Of a stretch of DNA of 64,000 nucleotides, positions 44,989-53,681 are shown piece after piece. The notes under the pieces are model-generated. The model was not told the DNA's origin and did not search any database. It saw nothing but the letters and a program-made list of their open reading frames with translations. A program made the translations under genes and the position numbers. Origin of the DNA: Catenisphaera adipataccumulans (lineage in GTDB: Bacteria; Bacillota_I; Bacilli_A; Erysipelotrichales; Erysipelotrichaceae). The stretch is taken from contig NZ_JACHHK010000002.1 in assembly GCF_014202755.1 (NCBI RefSeq), positions 310,001-374,000 on the forward strand, read 5' to 3'. The number at the start of each line of letters is the position of its first letter. The stretch's first letter is position 1.

Positions 44989-46848
44989 ATGAAAGAAAAA
45001 GTACAATCGTTTGGCCGCTTTTTAAGCGGAATGGTCATGCCGAACATCGGCGCATTCATCGCATGGGGTCTATTGACCGCCCTGTTTATCGATACCGGCT
45101 GGACGCCGAATGCTGCACTGGCTACGATCGGCACACCGATGCTGACGTATTTACTGCCGGTGCTGATTGCGTACCAAGGCGGCAAGATGGTCGGCGGACC
45201 GCGCGGCGCGGTAGCCGGTGCTGTCGCAACGATCGGTGTCATCTGCGGTACCGAGTATACCATGTTGATGGGCGCCATGGTCATGGGTCCGTTTGCCGGC
45301 TGGTGCATGAAGAAAGTCGATGCTATGTTTGAAGGACACATCAAACCGGGATTTGAGATGTTGGTCAACAACTTCTCTCTGGGAATCCTGGCGATGCTGC
45401 TGGCGATCTTAGGCTTCTATGTCATTGGTCCTTTCATGGCCGGTGTGCTGAACGTCTTAAGTGCCGGTGTGCAGGTATTGGTCAACCATCAATTATTACC
45501 GCTGATCTCCGTATTCGTCGAACCGGCCAAAGTCCTGTCCCTGAACAACGCGATCAACCATGGTATTTTCACTCCGCTGGGTGCCGAGCAGGTCAAAGAA
45601 ACCGGCCGTTCGATCTTCTATATGATCGAAACCAACCCAGGTCCGGGAACTGGTGTGCTGCTGGCCTATTCCTTCTTTGCCAAAGATGAACATACAAAAC
45701 AGTCGGCTCCGGCTGCTCTGATCGTGCATTTATTCGGCGGTATCCACGAGATCTCCTTCCCGTATATCTTAATGAACCCGCTGCTGCTGCTGGCAACGAT
45801 CGGTGGTTCGGTCTGCGCGATGATCTATAATTCCATCATGGGACTGGGTCTGGTTTCACCGGCTTCTCCGGGATCGATCTTTGCCTTTGTCGGCATGGCA
45901 CCGAAGGGCGAAACCATTCAGGTATTATTGAGCATCGTCATCGCTGCCGGTGTATCCTTCCTGATTGCCAGCCCGATCGTTCGTTTCAGCAATGCCAAGA
46001 AATCTTTGGATTCTGCATCGGATCAGATGGCCGATATGAAAGCAGCCTCCAAAGGCGCTACGGCTTATACGACCAGTGAATCCGGCCAGAAAGTCGATTT
46101 ACGTACGTTAGATCACATTGTATTCGCTTGTGATGCCGGAATGGGCAGTTCGGCGATGGGCTCAGCTGTTCTGCAGCGAAAATTATCTGCCGCCGGTTTT
46201 GACAACATTACCGTTTCACACGCTCCGGTATCTGAAATTCCAGCCGGCACCGAACTGGTTGTCTGCCATCGGGATCTGGCCGAACGTGCAGTGAAGAGCG
46301 CACCGAATGCCAAGCTTGTTACGATCACCGATTTCATGACCGCACCGGAATACGATGAAATCATCAAAGAACTGCAGGATGCCCGTCTGAATACCAATCC
46401 AGAAAATGCCGAAGGTTCGGACTTCCACGGCGGAATCCTGATCAAGAAGAATATTCACTTGAACGGCCCGGAAAAGAACAAAGAAGAAGTCATCAAAGAA
46501 ATGGGCAAAGTGATGTACGAAAGCGGCTATACGACCGAGAAATATACCGAAGCGATGTTTGAAAAAGAAAAAGTCTTCAATACCGCCATCGGCAATGAGA
46601 TCGCCATCCCGCACGGCATTGAATCCATGACCGGTGAAATCAAGAATTCCGGTATTGCGATCTTCACTTATCCGGATGGTATGGACTGGGGCGACGGCAA
46701 TATCGTCAAGCTGGTTATCGGTGTCGCTTCCGTCGGCAACGATCACATGGCTGCCCTGCAGAAGATCGCTGAAGCATGCAGCACGACCGAAGATGTCGAA
46801 AAAATTGTGAAAATGGATGTCGATGAGATATATAATCTATTTAAGTAA
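44989..46848 (+). CDS. Second mannitol-family PTS EIICBA
   Basis: A 619-residue paralogue of the permease at 39355 with the same domain order. EIIC begins FGRFLSGMVMPNIGAFIAWGLL and has NNAINHGIFTPLG and GGIHEISFPY; EIIB Cys381 is in FACDAGMGSSAMG; EIIA His542 in IAIPHGIESM. The GGIHEISFPY loop follows MtlA of E. coli more closely than the GGIAEVCFPY loop of the first copy, so this one is the better candidate for true mannitol uptake, or for a related hexitol. Its GC is higher than the first copy. Confidence 0.92.
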   Translation: MKEKVQSFGRFLSGMVMPNIGAFIAWGLLTALFIDTGWTPNAALATIGTPMLTYLLPVLIAYQGGKMVGGPRGAVAGAVATIGVICGTEYTMLMGAMVMGPFAGWCMKKVDAMFEGHIKPGFEMLVNNFSLGILAMLLAILGFYVIGPFMAGVLNVLSAGVQVLVNHQLLPLISVFVEPAKVLSLNNAINHGIFTPLGAEQVKETGRSIFYMIETNPGPGTGVLLAYSFFAKDEHTKQSAPAALIVHLFGGIHEISFPYILMNPLLLLATIGGSVCAMIYNSIMGLGLVSPASPGSIFAFVGMAPKGETIQVLLSIVIAAGVSFLIASPIVRFSNAKKSLDSASDQMADMKAASKGATAYTTSESGQKVDLRTLDHIVFACDAGMGSSAMGSAVLQRKLSAAGFDNITVSHAPVSEIPAGTELVVCHRDLAERAVKSAPNAKLVTITDFMTAPEYDEIIKELQDARLNTNPENAEGSDFHGGILIKKNIHLNGPEKNKEEVIKEMGKVMYESGYTTEKYTEAMFEKEKVFNTAIGNEIAIPHGIESMTGEIKNSGIAIFTYPDGMDWGDGNIVKLVIGVASVGNDHMAALQKIAEACSTTEDVEKIVKMDVDEIYNLFK

Positions 46849-46861
46849 ATAGGAGGCCTAT

Positions 46862-48139
46862 ATGAAAACAAAAGCAGTAAGAATGTACGGAAAAATGGAT
46901 TTGCGTCTGGAAGAGTTCGAACTTCCGGAAATCAAGGATGATGAGATCTTAGCGAAGATCTACAGCGACAGCTTGTGCATGTCAACATATAAACTGGCGC
47001 TGCAGGGCAAGGAACATAAACGTGCGCCGCAGAACATCGATACCCACCCGGTCATCACCGGCCATGAGTTTGCCGGCGTGATCGTCAAAGTCGGCAAAAA
47101 ATGGCAGGATCAATTCAAGCCAGGCATGCGCTTTGCGCAGCAGCCGGCGCTGAACTACAAAGGATCGATGGCATCCCCGGGCTATTCGTATGAATATTTC
47201 GGCGGAGACTGCACTTACTGCATTTTCCCGCATGAAGCAATGGAAGTCGGTGCGCTGATGCCGTTCCATGGCGACAGCTTCTATAAAGCCTCGCTGGGCG
47301 AGCCGCTGTCCTGCTCGATCGGTGCGATGCACGCCCAGTATCATACGAAACAAGGTGTGTACCATCATGAAATGGGATTGAAGCGCGGCGGCAATCTGAT
47401 CATCATGGGCGGCTGCGGTCCGATGGGACTGGGTGCTGTTTCCTACGGTGTGGTCTGCGACTATCATCCAAAACGCATCGTGGTGACCGATGTCAACGAT
47501 GAAAAGATCAAACGCGCCGAAGAAGTGGTCTCCCCGGCCTGGGCCAAAGAACATGGTGTCGAATTGATGTATGTCAACACCGCTGCTATGGATGATCCGA
47601 AACAAGGCCTGATGGATCTGACGGACGGTCACGGCTACGATGATGTGCTGATCTATGTACCGATCCCGGCCGTTGCGGAACTGGGCAATCAGGTACTGGC
47701 TTATGATGGCTGCATGTCGTTTTTCTCCGGCCCCAGCAATAAAGATTTCCGTGCGAAGGTCAATCTGTATGACTGCCACTACAACGCGACCCACATCATG
47801 GGTACGACCGGCGGCAACAACGATGATTTGATCGAAGCCAATCAGCTGGCCGCCGATGATATCATTGATCCGGCGGTCATGGTGACTCATGTCGGCGGCA
47901 TCGATTCGATCGCCGAAGCAACGAAAAACCTGCCGAATCTGCCGGGCGGCAAAAAGCTGGCCTATACGCAGTTCAACATGCCGATGACCGCCATCGAAGA
48001 TTTTGGCAAACTCGGTGAAACGGATCCGTTCTTTAAAGAACTGGATGCCTGCTGCAAGGCCCACAATGGTTTGTGGAATGCCGAGGCAGAGAAGATGATC
48101 TTCGAACACTTCGGTGTCACGGTCGATGCGATCGATTAA
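46862..48139 (+). CDS. SorE-like ketose-1-phosphate reductase (zinc dehydrogenase)
   Basis: A 425-residue zinc-dependent medium-chain dehydrogenase that resembles L-sorbose-1-phosphate reductase SorE: YSDSLCMSTYKLA with Cys39, ITGHEFAG with His68-Glu69, PGYSYEYFGGDCTY, GEPLSCSIGAMHAQYH, NAD loop IMGGCGPMGLG, and HIMGTTGGNNDD. SorE interconverts L-sorbose 1-phosphate and glucitol 6-phosphate. In this operon it would oxidise the PTS product to a ketose 1-phosphate for the kinase at 44053. It begins 13 bases after the PTS gene with AGGAGG. Its stop shares a TTAA palindrome with the convergent lipoprotein. Confidence 0.82.
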   Translation: MKTKAVRMYGKMDLRLEEFELPEIKDDEILAKIYSDSLCMSTYKLALQGKEHKRAPQNIDTHPVITGHEFAGVIVKVGKKWQDQFKPGMRFAQQPALNYKGSMASPGYSYEYFGGDCTYCIFPHEAMEVGALMPFHGDSFYKASLGEPLSCSIGAMHAQYHTKQGVYHHEMGLKRGGNLIIMGGCGPMGLGAVSYGVVCDYHPKRIVVTDVNDEKIKRAEEVVSPAWAKEHGVELMYVNTAAMDDPKQGLMDLTDGHGYDDVLIYVPIPAVAELGNQVLAYDGCMSFFSGPSNKDFRAKVNLYDCHYNATHIMGTTGGNNDDLIEANQLAADDIIDPAVMVTHVGGIDSIAEATKNLPNLPGGKKLAYTQFNMPMTAIEDFGKLGETDPFFKELDACCKAHNGLWNAEAEKMIFEHFGVTVDAID

Positions 48140-48717
48140 TTCATAGGATAGACATAAAGATGAACGCTGTCATATGTTGGCAGCAGGGAATCGCTTTGAA
48201 CAGGAAAGTCAAAATGACTTTCCTGTTTTGCGTTCAGCCGGTCGGCAAATCCCGCTTTCATCGCCACCGGCTTGCCGTGCCGGCGGTATACCGCTGTGAT
48301 CATCGGCGTCACCGTCTTTTGGGAACGATTTTTGACCAGGCCGGACAAGGTCGTCGAATAGGTCCCTTTGTCGATGTGCACCGCGCTGATCTGCAGCGGA
48401 TCGATGCTGCGTTTTTTGCCGCATGCATAATGCAGGAGGCGGACCTTCATGGTTTTGGGTTTGCTCATTTCAACGGCAGAGGCATAGTACATCGTCTGAT
48501 CGACGCGGGGGATCGTCACGGTCTGTGTCTGCTGATCAAATGTAAGCTTGACTTGGACATTTCGCAGCGGCCGCGGATCCTGGATGCGGAATCCATAATA
48601 AACAACATGCAGATCCGGATCATAATAGCTGACCGTCTGATCGATCACCGGTTCCGGCGGACTGCAGGCACTGAGGCAAAATAAGAATACGATCCATACC
48701 ACGATTTTTCGGCACAT
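48136..48717 (-). CDS. Putative lipoprotein of unknown function
   Basis: A 193-residue protein with an N-terminal hydrophobic stretch and lipobox CLSAC (Cys18), so probably membrane-anchored. I recognise no family; the mature part has beta-rich segments (VHVVYYGFRIQD, RNVQVKLTFDQQTQTVTIP) and looks like an immunoglobulin-like or FxLYD-type fold. The start at 48717 has AAAGGAG 8 bases upstream. It follows hydF after 50 bases on the same strand and may be cotranscribed. Confidence 0.7.
   Translation of the reverse strand: MCRKIVVWIVFLFCLSACSPPEPVIDQTVSYYDPDLHVVYYGFRIQDPRPLRNVQVKLTFDQQTQTVTIPRVDQTMYYASAVEMSKPKTMKVRLLHYACGKKRSIDPLQISAVHIDKGTYSTTLSGLVKNRSQKTVTPMITAVYRRHGKPVAMKAGFADRLNAKQESHFDFPVQSDSLLPTYDSVHLYVYPMN
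48199..48229 (+). terminator. Terminator of the second hexitol operon, inside a convergent gene
   Basis: AACAGGAAAGTCA (48199-48211), AAA loop, TGACTTTCCTGTT (48215-48227) and TTTT, 60 bases after the SorE-like stop. It lies wholly inside the coding region of the opposite-strand lipoprotein. Confidence 0.8.
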
Positions 48718-48767
48718 AAAAAGCACTCCTTTCTCTTTTGTACGAAACAGAAAGCAGTGCGTCCAAT

Positions 48768-49961
48768 TTAAGCGGAGAGAGCGGCAAAAGCGCGCATGCA
48801 CCGGTCCAGGATCCCCTGCATATAGGCGATCACCACGCCGTAGTTGGTGATCGGTACACCGGCATCGCGGGCACATGCGATGCGATAACTCATTTCCCGC
48901 TTGGGCAGGGTGCAGCCCCCGCAGTGGATGATCATTTTATACGGGGATAGATCATCCGGAAATTCCGTGCCGCTGGTCGTTTCGATGTGCGGCTTGAAAC
49001 CAATGTGCTGCTCGATCCAATGCGGCAGTTTGACCGTGCCGATGTCTTCACACTGCCGATGGTGCGTGCATCCTTCACTGATCAAGATCGTATCGTTTTC
49101 CTGCACGGTCTCCAGGGCCGCAGCGCCATCGACTAAGGTTTCCAGGTCGCCTTTGTAGCGGGCCATCAAGATCGAGAAGGAAGTCAGCGGCACATCGTCC
49201 GGCGTATCGGCGGCGACGTGCGCAAATGCCTGACTGTCCGTGATGACCACGCGCGGCGGCTGGTTCAAATTGGCCAGCGTTTTTTTCAGTTCGGTTTCTT
49301 TGCATATTACTGCTGTCGCGTTGGTATCGAGAATGTCGCGGATGGTCTGCTGCTGCGGCAGGATCAGACGTCCCTTGGGCGCGGCGGAGTCGATCGGAAC
49401 GACCAGAACAGCGGTGTCGCCTGGATGCAGCAGATCGCCGATGATGCGCCGTTCGGTTTCCGGCGGCCGGTCCATCGCGGCGATGCGTTCTTTCAGCTCT
49501 TCGATATGTTCGCCGGTCTTGGCGCTGACCCAGATGGAATCAGCCGGCAGATCGGATCGGTCGGCAACGGTATCGGCTTTATTGTAGACGATCAGATAAG
49601 GAATGGCTTTCGCTTTGATCCGTTCAAGAATGGCCTGGTCTTCCGCAGACAGACCGGCTTTGCCGTCTAAGACCAACAGCGCTATATCCGTTCGATTCAA
49701 TGCCTGGTAAGCTTTGCGGATGCGCAGTGCGCCCAGTTCGCCGACATCATCCAGTCCTGGGGTATCGGTAAAGACGACCGGACCTAACGGCAGCAGTTCC
49801 ATGGCCTTATTGACAGGGTCAGTCGTGGTGCCAGAAATTTCAGAAACAACCGCCAGATTCTGGTGGGTGATCGCATTCATCAGGCTGGATTTACCGGCGT
49901 TGCGTTTGCCGAACAAGCCGATGTGGATCCGTTCGCCCGATGGCGTTTGGTTCATGTTCAT
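48768..49961 (-). CDS. hydF: [FeFe]-hydrogenase maturation GTPase HydF
   Basis: A 397-residue HydF. The GTPase domain has G1 GKRNAGKS (18-25), switch GTTTDPV, DTPG and NKAD; the C-terminal part carries the 4Fe-4S ligands in EGCTHHRQC and HCGGC, matching the CxH...HCxxC pattern of the family. HydF is the scaffold on which the diiron subcluster is built before transfer to the hydrogenase. No hydA, hydE or hydG is in the window, so they must be elsewhere. AGGAGG is 7 bases before the start. Confidence 0.93.
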   Translation of the reverse strand: MNMNQTPSGERIHIGLFGKRNAGKSSLMNAITHQNLAVVSEISGTTTDPVNKAMELLPLGPVVFTDTPGLDDVGELGALRIRKAYQALNRTDIALLVLDGKAGLSAEDQAILERIKAKAIPYLIVYNKADTVADRSDLPADSIWVSAKTGEHIEELKERIAAMDRPPETERRIIGDLLHPGDTAVLVVPIDSAAPKGRLILPQQQTIRDILDTNATAVICKETELKKTLANLNQPPRVVITDSQAFAHVAADTPDDVPLTSFSILMARYKGDLETLVDGAAALETVQENDTILISEGCTHHRQCEDIGTVKLPHWIEQHIGFKPHIETTSGTEFPDDLSPYKMIIHCGGCTLPKREMSYRIACARDAGVPITNYGVVIAYMQGILDRCMRAFAALSA

Positions 49962-50019
49962 AAGGAAGCCTCCTTTTATTTAGTTATTTTACCTTGCTTA
50001 ACCGAAAATTGCATCCGGA

Positions 50020-50048
50020 CTGGCAAAAATATAAAATTGTTTTATACT
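50020..50048 (+). promoter_or_regulatory. Possible promoter of the cupin gene
   Basis: CTGGCA (50020-50025) and TATACT (50043-50048), spacing 17, about 30 bases before the start codon. Confidence 0.5.
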
Positions 50049-50076
50049 GAAAACTAGTGTAATAGGAGGATGTTTT

Positions 50077-50712
50077 ATGAAAGAAACTGCCGGAAAGGTA
50101 TTTTCCATTGCGAAAGAAAACCCGCTGATCCCGGGCTGTACCATCACGAAAGAACTGAATGCGGATTCAACATATTATTTCTTGGCACAGTACGGAGATA
50201 TCAAAGCAGAACGATATGAGAACGAAAAACTGATCATGGTCATCGACGGCCGGATGGACGTGCAGACGGATCAAAATCAGGAACTGACCAAAGGCATGGT
50301 CTTCGTGATCCCGACCGATCAAAGTGTTCATATGAGCACTGGAACCGGCTGCATCTTTACGATGTTTGAGATCAAAGACGGCGCCCAGATGCCGGCGGAT
50401 CTGAAAAAGAACACCGCATTGGCACTGGCCGATCTGATCCCGCAGGCACAAGGAAGCGTCGTCAATAAAGACCTGCTTACCCAAGCCGGCGGCAAGCTGT
50501 GCGTGATGCGTCTGGATGCCGGAACGGAGCTGAAAGAACATGCGGCAGACGGAGATGCGCTGTTGTTTGCGGTCGAGGGCGAAGCCACGATCACATATGA
50601 AGGAAAAGAATTTGCCATTCGGCATGATGAAAGTTTCCTGTTTGCCAAAGGCGCTGTACATGCACTGAAGGCAAAAGAACCGTTTACGATGGTTCTGTGG
50701 ATGGAAGACTAA
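50077..50712 (+). CDS. Two-domain cupin protein
   Basis: A 211-residue bicupin. Two barrels are visible, residues about 30-105 (YFLAQYGDIKAERYENEKLIMVIDGRMDVQT, GMVFVIPTDQSVHMS) and about 130-210 (CVMRLDAGTELKEHAADGDALLFAVEGEATI, FLFAKGAVHALKA). The classic His pair of the metal site is complete only in part (ELKEHAAD and AVHAL in the second barrel). Likely a small-molecule binder or sensor; function unknown. AGGAGG RBS and own terminator. Confidence 0.82.
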   Translation: MKETAGKVFSIAKENPLIPGCTITKELNADSTYYFLAQYGDIKAERYENEKLIMVIDGRMDVQTDQNQELTKGMVFVIPTDQSVHMSTGTGCIFTMFEIKDGAQMPADLKKNTALALADLIPQAQGSVVNKDLLTQAGGKLCVMRLDAGTELKEHAADGDALLFAVEGEATITYEGKEFAIRHDESFLFAKGAVHALKAKEPFTMVLWMED

Positions 50713-50738
50713 AAAAAAGACGGCGTGCCGTCTTTTTT
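50711..50738. terminator. Bidirectional terminator after the cupin gene
   Basis: GACGGC-GT-GCCGTC (50719-50732) flanked by eight A on the left and six T on the right, serving both convergent genes. Confidence 0.88.
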
Positions 50739-51207
50739 ATTTGACTATTTTCTCTAACATCGTCTTCTCGGTCTGAAAGCCCATCCGTTCATAGAACGCT
50801 TTGGCGTTGTCGTTGCCTTCCCAGACATTTAAGGTGACGTGGTAACATCCCATGGCTTTGGCCTGTGCCATGACATAGTCGACCAGCTTCTGCCCGATGT
50901 GCTGGTGACGGATGTTTTGATCGACGCACAGATCATCGATATAAATGGTTTCATGCGCCTTCATATTGACGGCATCTGTCTTTTCCAGGATGCAGAAAGC
51001 ATAGCCGATGACGCTGTCTTCGTCATTGACGGCGACATAGATCGGGCGGGATGCATCGTGCAGAATTTCTTTCAATTCAGCATCGGTATATTTGCGGGTA
51101 CCGGAAATAAAGAGATCCGGCCGCGCTTGTGCATGGATCTCCAGGACCTGAGATAAAAGCCGGTCGATGGCTGGAATGTCTTTTTCTTGTGCCGGACGAA
51201 TATTCAT
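50737..51207 (-). CDS. GNAT-family N-acetyltransferase
   Basis: A 156-residue GNAT enzyme. Motif A is DDLCVDQNIRHQHIGQKLVDYVM and the C-terminal motif GCYHVTLNVWEGNDNAKAFYERMGF is typical of diamine/ribosomal-type acetyltransferases. AGAGG precedes the start. It is monocistronic, convergent with the cupin gene; substrate not known. Confidence 0.88.
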   Translation of the reverse strand: MNIRPAQEKDIPAIDRLLSQVLEIHAQARPDLFISGTRKYTDAELKEILHDASRPIYVAVNDEDSVIGYAFCILEKTDAVNMKAHETIYIDDLCVDQNIRHQHIGQKLVDYVMAQAKAMGCYHVTLNVWEGNDNAKAFYERMGFQTEKTMLEKIVK

Positions 51208-51323
51208 AGGATCTGCCTCTTTTCTTTGGGCTTATTATAACGTACGTTCTTTTTTCTGTGAAGCATCTAAGTTGCAGGCGGGAACGGATTCCGGTAAGTT
51301 TAAGCTAACAGGAGGTGAACGAT

Positions 51324-52283
51324 ATGATGAAACATGTAACCGTGATCGGCGGCGGTGTATTGGGCACGCAGATTGGTTTGATGGGCGCATATACCGGTCA
51401 CCAAGTGACCTTCTGGCTGCGCAGTGAATCATCGATCGGCCGGACCCAGCCGAAATTGGAACGGTATAAGAAAATGATGATCGATGAGCTGGAACGATCG
51501 AAACAACTGATCGGCAATCCGCTGGCTGCTGCGTATTTTCCGAAAGGACTGATCCCAGACCCGGCCAATATCACGGTAGCGAAGATCGATGCATCCATCG
51601 AAACAGCGCGGCAGCGTTTTGAAGAACAGATCGAAATCACGCTGGACCTGGCAGAAGCCGTCAAAGAAGCAGATATCGTTATTGAAGCGATGTCAGAAGA
51701 TCCGGCACAGAAAAAACAGATTTACGAACGTCTGAAAGCAGTGATGCCGGCCAAGACCATCTTATGCACCAATTCCTCGACCTTGCTTCCTAGTCAGTTC
51801 GCCGAAGCGACCGGCAGACCGGAAAAATATCTGTCGATGCATTTTGCCAATCAGATCTGGCGGTTCAATACCGCAGAGATCATGAAACACGAAAAGACGG
51901 ATGAAGCCGTATTTAATACAGTGATCCAGTTTGCGGAAGAGCTCAATATGGTGCCGATCCCGATCTACAAAGAACAGCCAGGCTATGTGCTGAATTCACT
52001 GCTGGTGCCGTATTTATCCGCCGCGCAGCAGCTGTGGGCCGTAGGGATCGCTGATCCGGAAAAGATCGATCAGACATGGAAGATCGGAACCGGCGCACCG
52101 AAAGGCCCGTTTGAGATCATCGATGTCGTTGGTTTAGAGACCGTATACAACATTGCCAAGCGTCAGCCGCAGGCAGAGACGGAAGGCACGATCCCGAATC
52201 AGATCACGAAGCTTTTGAAAGAGAAGATCGAAAAAGGAGAAACTGGTATTCATGCCGGCAAAGGTTTTTATACCTATGAATAA
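51324..52283 (+). CDS. 3-hydroxyacyl-CoA dehydrogenase family protein
   Basis: A 319-residue protein with N-terminal NAD-binding Rossmann domain (VTVIGGGVLGTQIGLMGAYTGH) and C-terminal HCDH helical domain (EQPGYVLNSLLVPYL...GAPKGPFEIIDVVGLE). The catalytic His is in LSMHFANQIW, followed by the Asn of the domain end (SSTLLPSQFA). AGGAGG lies 8 bases before 51324; the GTG at 51315 is inside the RBS. It stands alone without thiolase or crotonase, so it may act on a hydroxyacid other than hydroxybutyryl-CoA. Confidence 0.88.
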   Translation: MMKHVTVIGGGVLGTQIGLMGAYTGHQVTFWLRSESSIGRTQPKLERYKKMMIDELERSKQLIGNPLAAAYFPKGLIPDPANITVAKIDASIETARQRFEEQIEITLDLAEAVKEADIVIEAMSEDPAQKKQIYERLKAVMPAKTILCTNSSTLLPSQFAEATGRPEKYLSMHFANQIWRFNTAEIMKHEKTDEAVFNTVIQFAEELNMVPIPIYKEQPGYVLNSLLVPYLSAAQQLWAVGIADPEKIDQTWKIGTGAPKGPFEIIDVVGLETVYNIAKRQPQAETEGTIPNQITKLLKEKIEKGETGIHAGKGFYTYE

Positions 52284-52308
52284 GGAGCAGATTTACTGCT
52301 CCTTTTTT
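52284..52308. terminator. Terminator after the hydroxyacyl-CoA dehydrogenase
   Basis: GGAGCAG (52284-52290), ATTTA loop, CTGCTCC (52296-52302), then six T; overlaps the 3' end of the convergent membrane-protein gene. Confidence 0.87.
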
Positions 52309-52766
52309 CGTATCAGATGAACCAGCGCATAGATGCCGAATCCCACGCTGAGCACCCATGCCCATAACATCGCGTAAATCCCGTTGTTGATCATGTCCCG
52401 GCCGCCCTGTAAATAAAGTGCACCGCCGGTTTCATAATCGGTTTCCAGCATCGCTTTAAGCATCAAGCCAAAATTGCGGCTGTAAATGAATAAGATCGTA
52501 CTGACGGCAAAGAAAATGAGCAGCGCGATCACACCTTTTGATTTTTGTTTCTGTTTGATCAAAGTGATGATCGCCATGACCAGGCCGACAACGCTTACGA
52601 CCAAGGAGGCAATGTAACCATAAAAGATCCGGCCGACGGCGATCACGACGGCTGTATCGTTCAAATCGCTGATGCTTAATGCCGTACGGAAAAAATAAAT
52701 CAAAGTCACCAGGCCGACAAGGCCGGCTGCCAAGGTGAGGATGTAGAGCCATTTTGTGTTCTTCAT
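52293..52766 (-). CDS. Small four-helix membrane protein, unknown function
   Basis: A 157-residue protein with four hydrophobic segments (about 6-26, 45-67, 78-98, 130-150) and a basic C-terminus (RKKEQ). I recognise no family. The start at 52766 has AAGGAG just upstream; longer in-frame starts to 52829 lack one. Monocistronic. Confidence 0.75.
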   Translation of the reverse strand: MKNTKWLYILTLAAGLVGLVTLIYFFRTALSISDLNDTAVVIAVGRIFYGYIASLVVSVVGLVMAIITLIKQKQKSKGVIALLIFFAVSTILFIYSRNFGLMLKAMLETDYETGGALYLQGGRDMINNGIYAMLWAWVLSVGFGIYALVHLIRKKEQ

Positions 52767-52898
52767 AAAAACTCCTTTTTTCTTATTATAGAATGTCGGC
52801 CTTTTCTCAACCATGAACTTTTGGTTCATACCATCTGAACCGACCGGAGATAGCAGAAAAGAACCGCTTGGTATATAAAAAAAGAAAGGAGGAAGTCG

Positions 52899-53414
52899 AT
52901 GAAAACATTAATTGCTTATTATTCTCGTGCGGGAGAAAATTATGTAGGCGGTCAGATCCGTTCTTTATCTGTGGGCAATACGAAACGTGCCGCGCAGATG
53001 CTCGCGAAATCTACGGGAGCCGATCTTTTTGAAATCAAACAAAGAATTCCATATTCCGATCGATACAATGAATGCATCGCGCAGGCACAGGCCGACCAGC
53101 GAAACGACGTCCGTCCGGCGCTGACTGCTTTGCCGGAAAACTGGGATGCATATGATGAAATATATCTAGGCTATCCGAATTATTGGAATACCATGCCGAT
53201 GGCTGTGTTTACCTTTTTGGAAAGCCTGGACTGGACCGGCAAGACGATCCATCCGTTCTGTACCAATGAGGGCAGCGGCATGGGCCGCAGTCTGACCGAT
53301 CTGAAGCGGCTCTGTCCGCAGGCAGCGGTCACAGCCGGTCTGTCCATTTATGGTTCGCAGATCGCACATGCCCGTTCTACGATCGAAGCCTATGTGAAAC
53401 AATTCAATTCCTGA
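52899..53414 (+). CDS. Flavodoxin family protein
   Basis: A 171-residue flavodoxin-like protein with the FMN phosphate loop near the N-terminus (IAYYSRAGENYV), long insertion typical of the flavodoxin_4 group, LGYPNYWNTMPMAVFTFLES and the HPFCTNEGSGMGRSL second flavin loop. It carries electrons or acts as a quinone/flavin reductase. AAAGGAGG RBS 8 bases before the start. Confidence 0.88.
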   Translation: MKTLIAYYSRAGENYVGGQIRSLSVGNTKRAAQMLAKSTGADLFEIKQRIPYSDRYNECIAQAQADQRNDVRPALTALPENWDAYDEIYLGYPNYWNTMPMAVFTFLESLDWTGKTIHPFCTNEGSGMGRSLTDLKRLCPQAAVTAGLSIYGSQIAHARSTIEAYVKQFNS

Positions 53415-53447
53415 CGCTTTTTGACCAATTGGTGTTAAACTGATGAT

Positions 53448-53660
53448 ATGGGACAGACGATCAGAAAAGCGCTGTGGCTGACAGCCGGCAGTTTCTTTTT
53501 GGTCCTGGGATTGATCGGGCTGGCGATCCCGATTATACCACAGGTGCCGTTCTTACTGGCATCGGCATTCTGTTTTTCCAAAGGGTCAGAGCGTTTTAAT
53601 AAAAAAATGAAAGAATCCAGGCTTTATCATTGGATCATGAAAAAGCTGCACCGTTCATAA
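53448..53660 (+). CDS. Short DUF454 (YbaN-type) membrane protein
   Basis: A 70-residue protein with the DUF454 core GSFFLVLGLIGLAIPIIPQVPFLLASAFCFSKGSERFNKKMKES. It has two hydrophobic segments. YbaN proteins are usually 110-130 residues, so the second half of the family is missing; the frame closes cleanly and no extension is visible, hence a naturally short version or a truncation. No strong RBS. It lies 33 bases after the flavodoxin gene. Confidence 0.7.
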   Translation: MGQTIRKALWLTAGSFFLVLGLIGLAIPIIPQVPFLLASAFCFSKGSERFNKKMKESRLYHWIMKKLHRS

Positions 53661-53681
53661 AAAAAGAGCTCGAATGAGCTC
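53659..53681 (-). terminator. Minus-strand hairpin terminator with no clear gene
   Basis: Read on the minus strand: GAGCTC-ATTC-GAGCTC followed by seven T. No confident minus-strand gene ends here. Confidence 0.65.

Noticed and set aside
46982-48109. A 375-codon open frame on the minus strand opposite the SorE-like gene
   Set aside because: It has no RBS, no recognisable domain and composition typical of a reverse-strand reading of a real gene; the plus-strand protein has clear zinc and NAD motifs.
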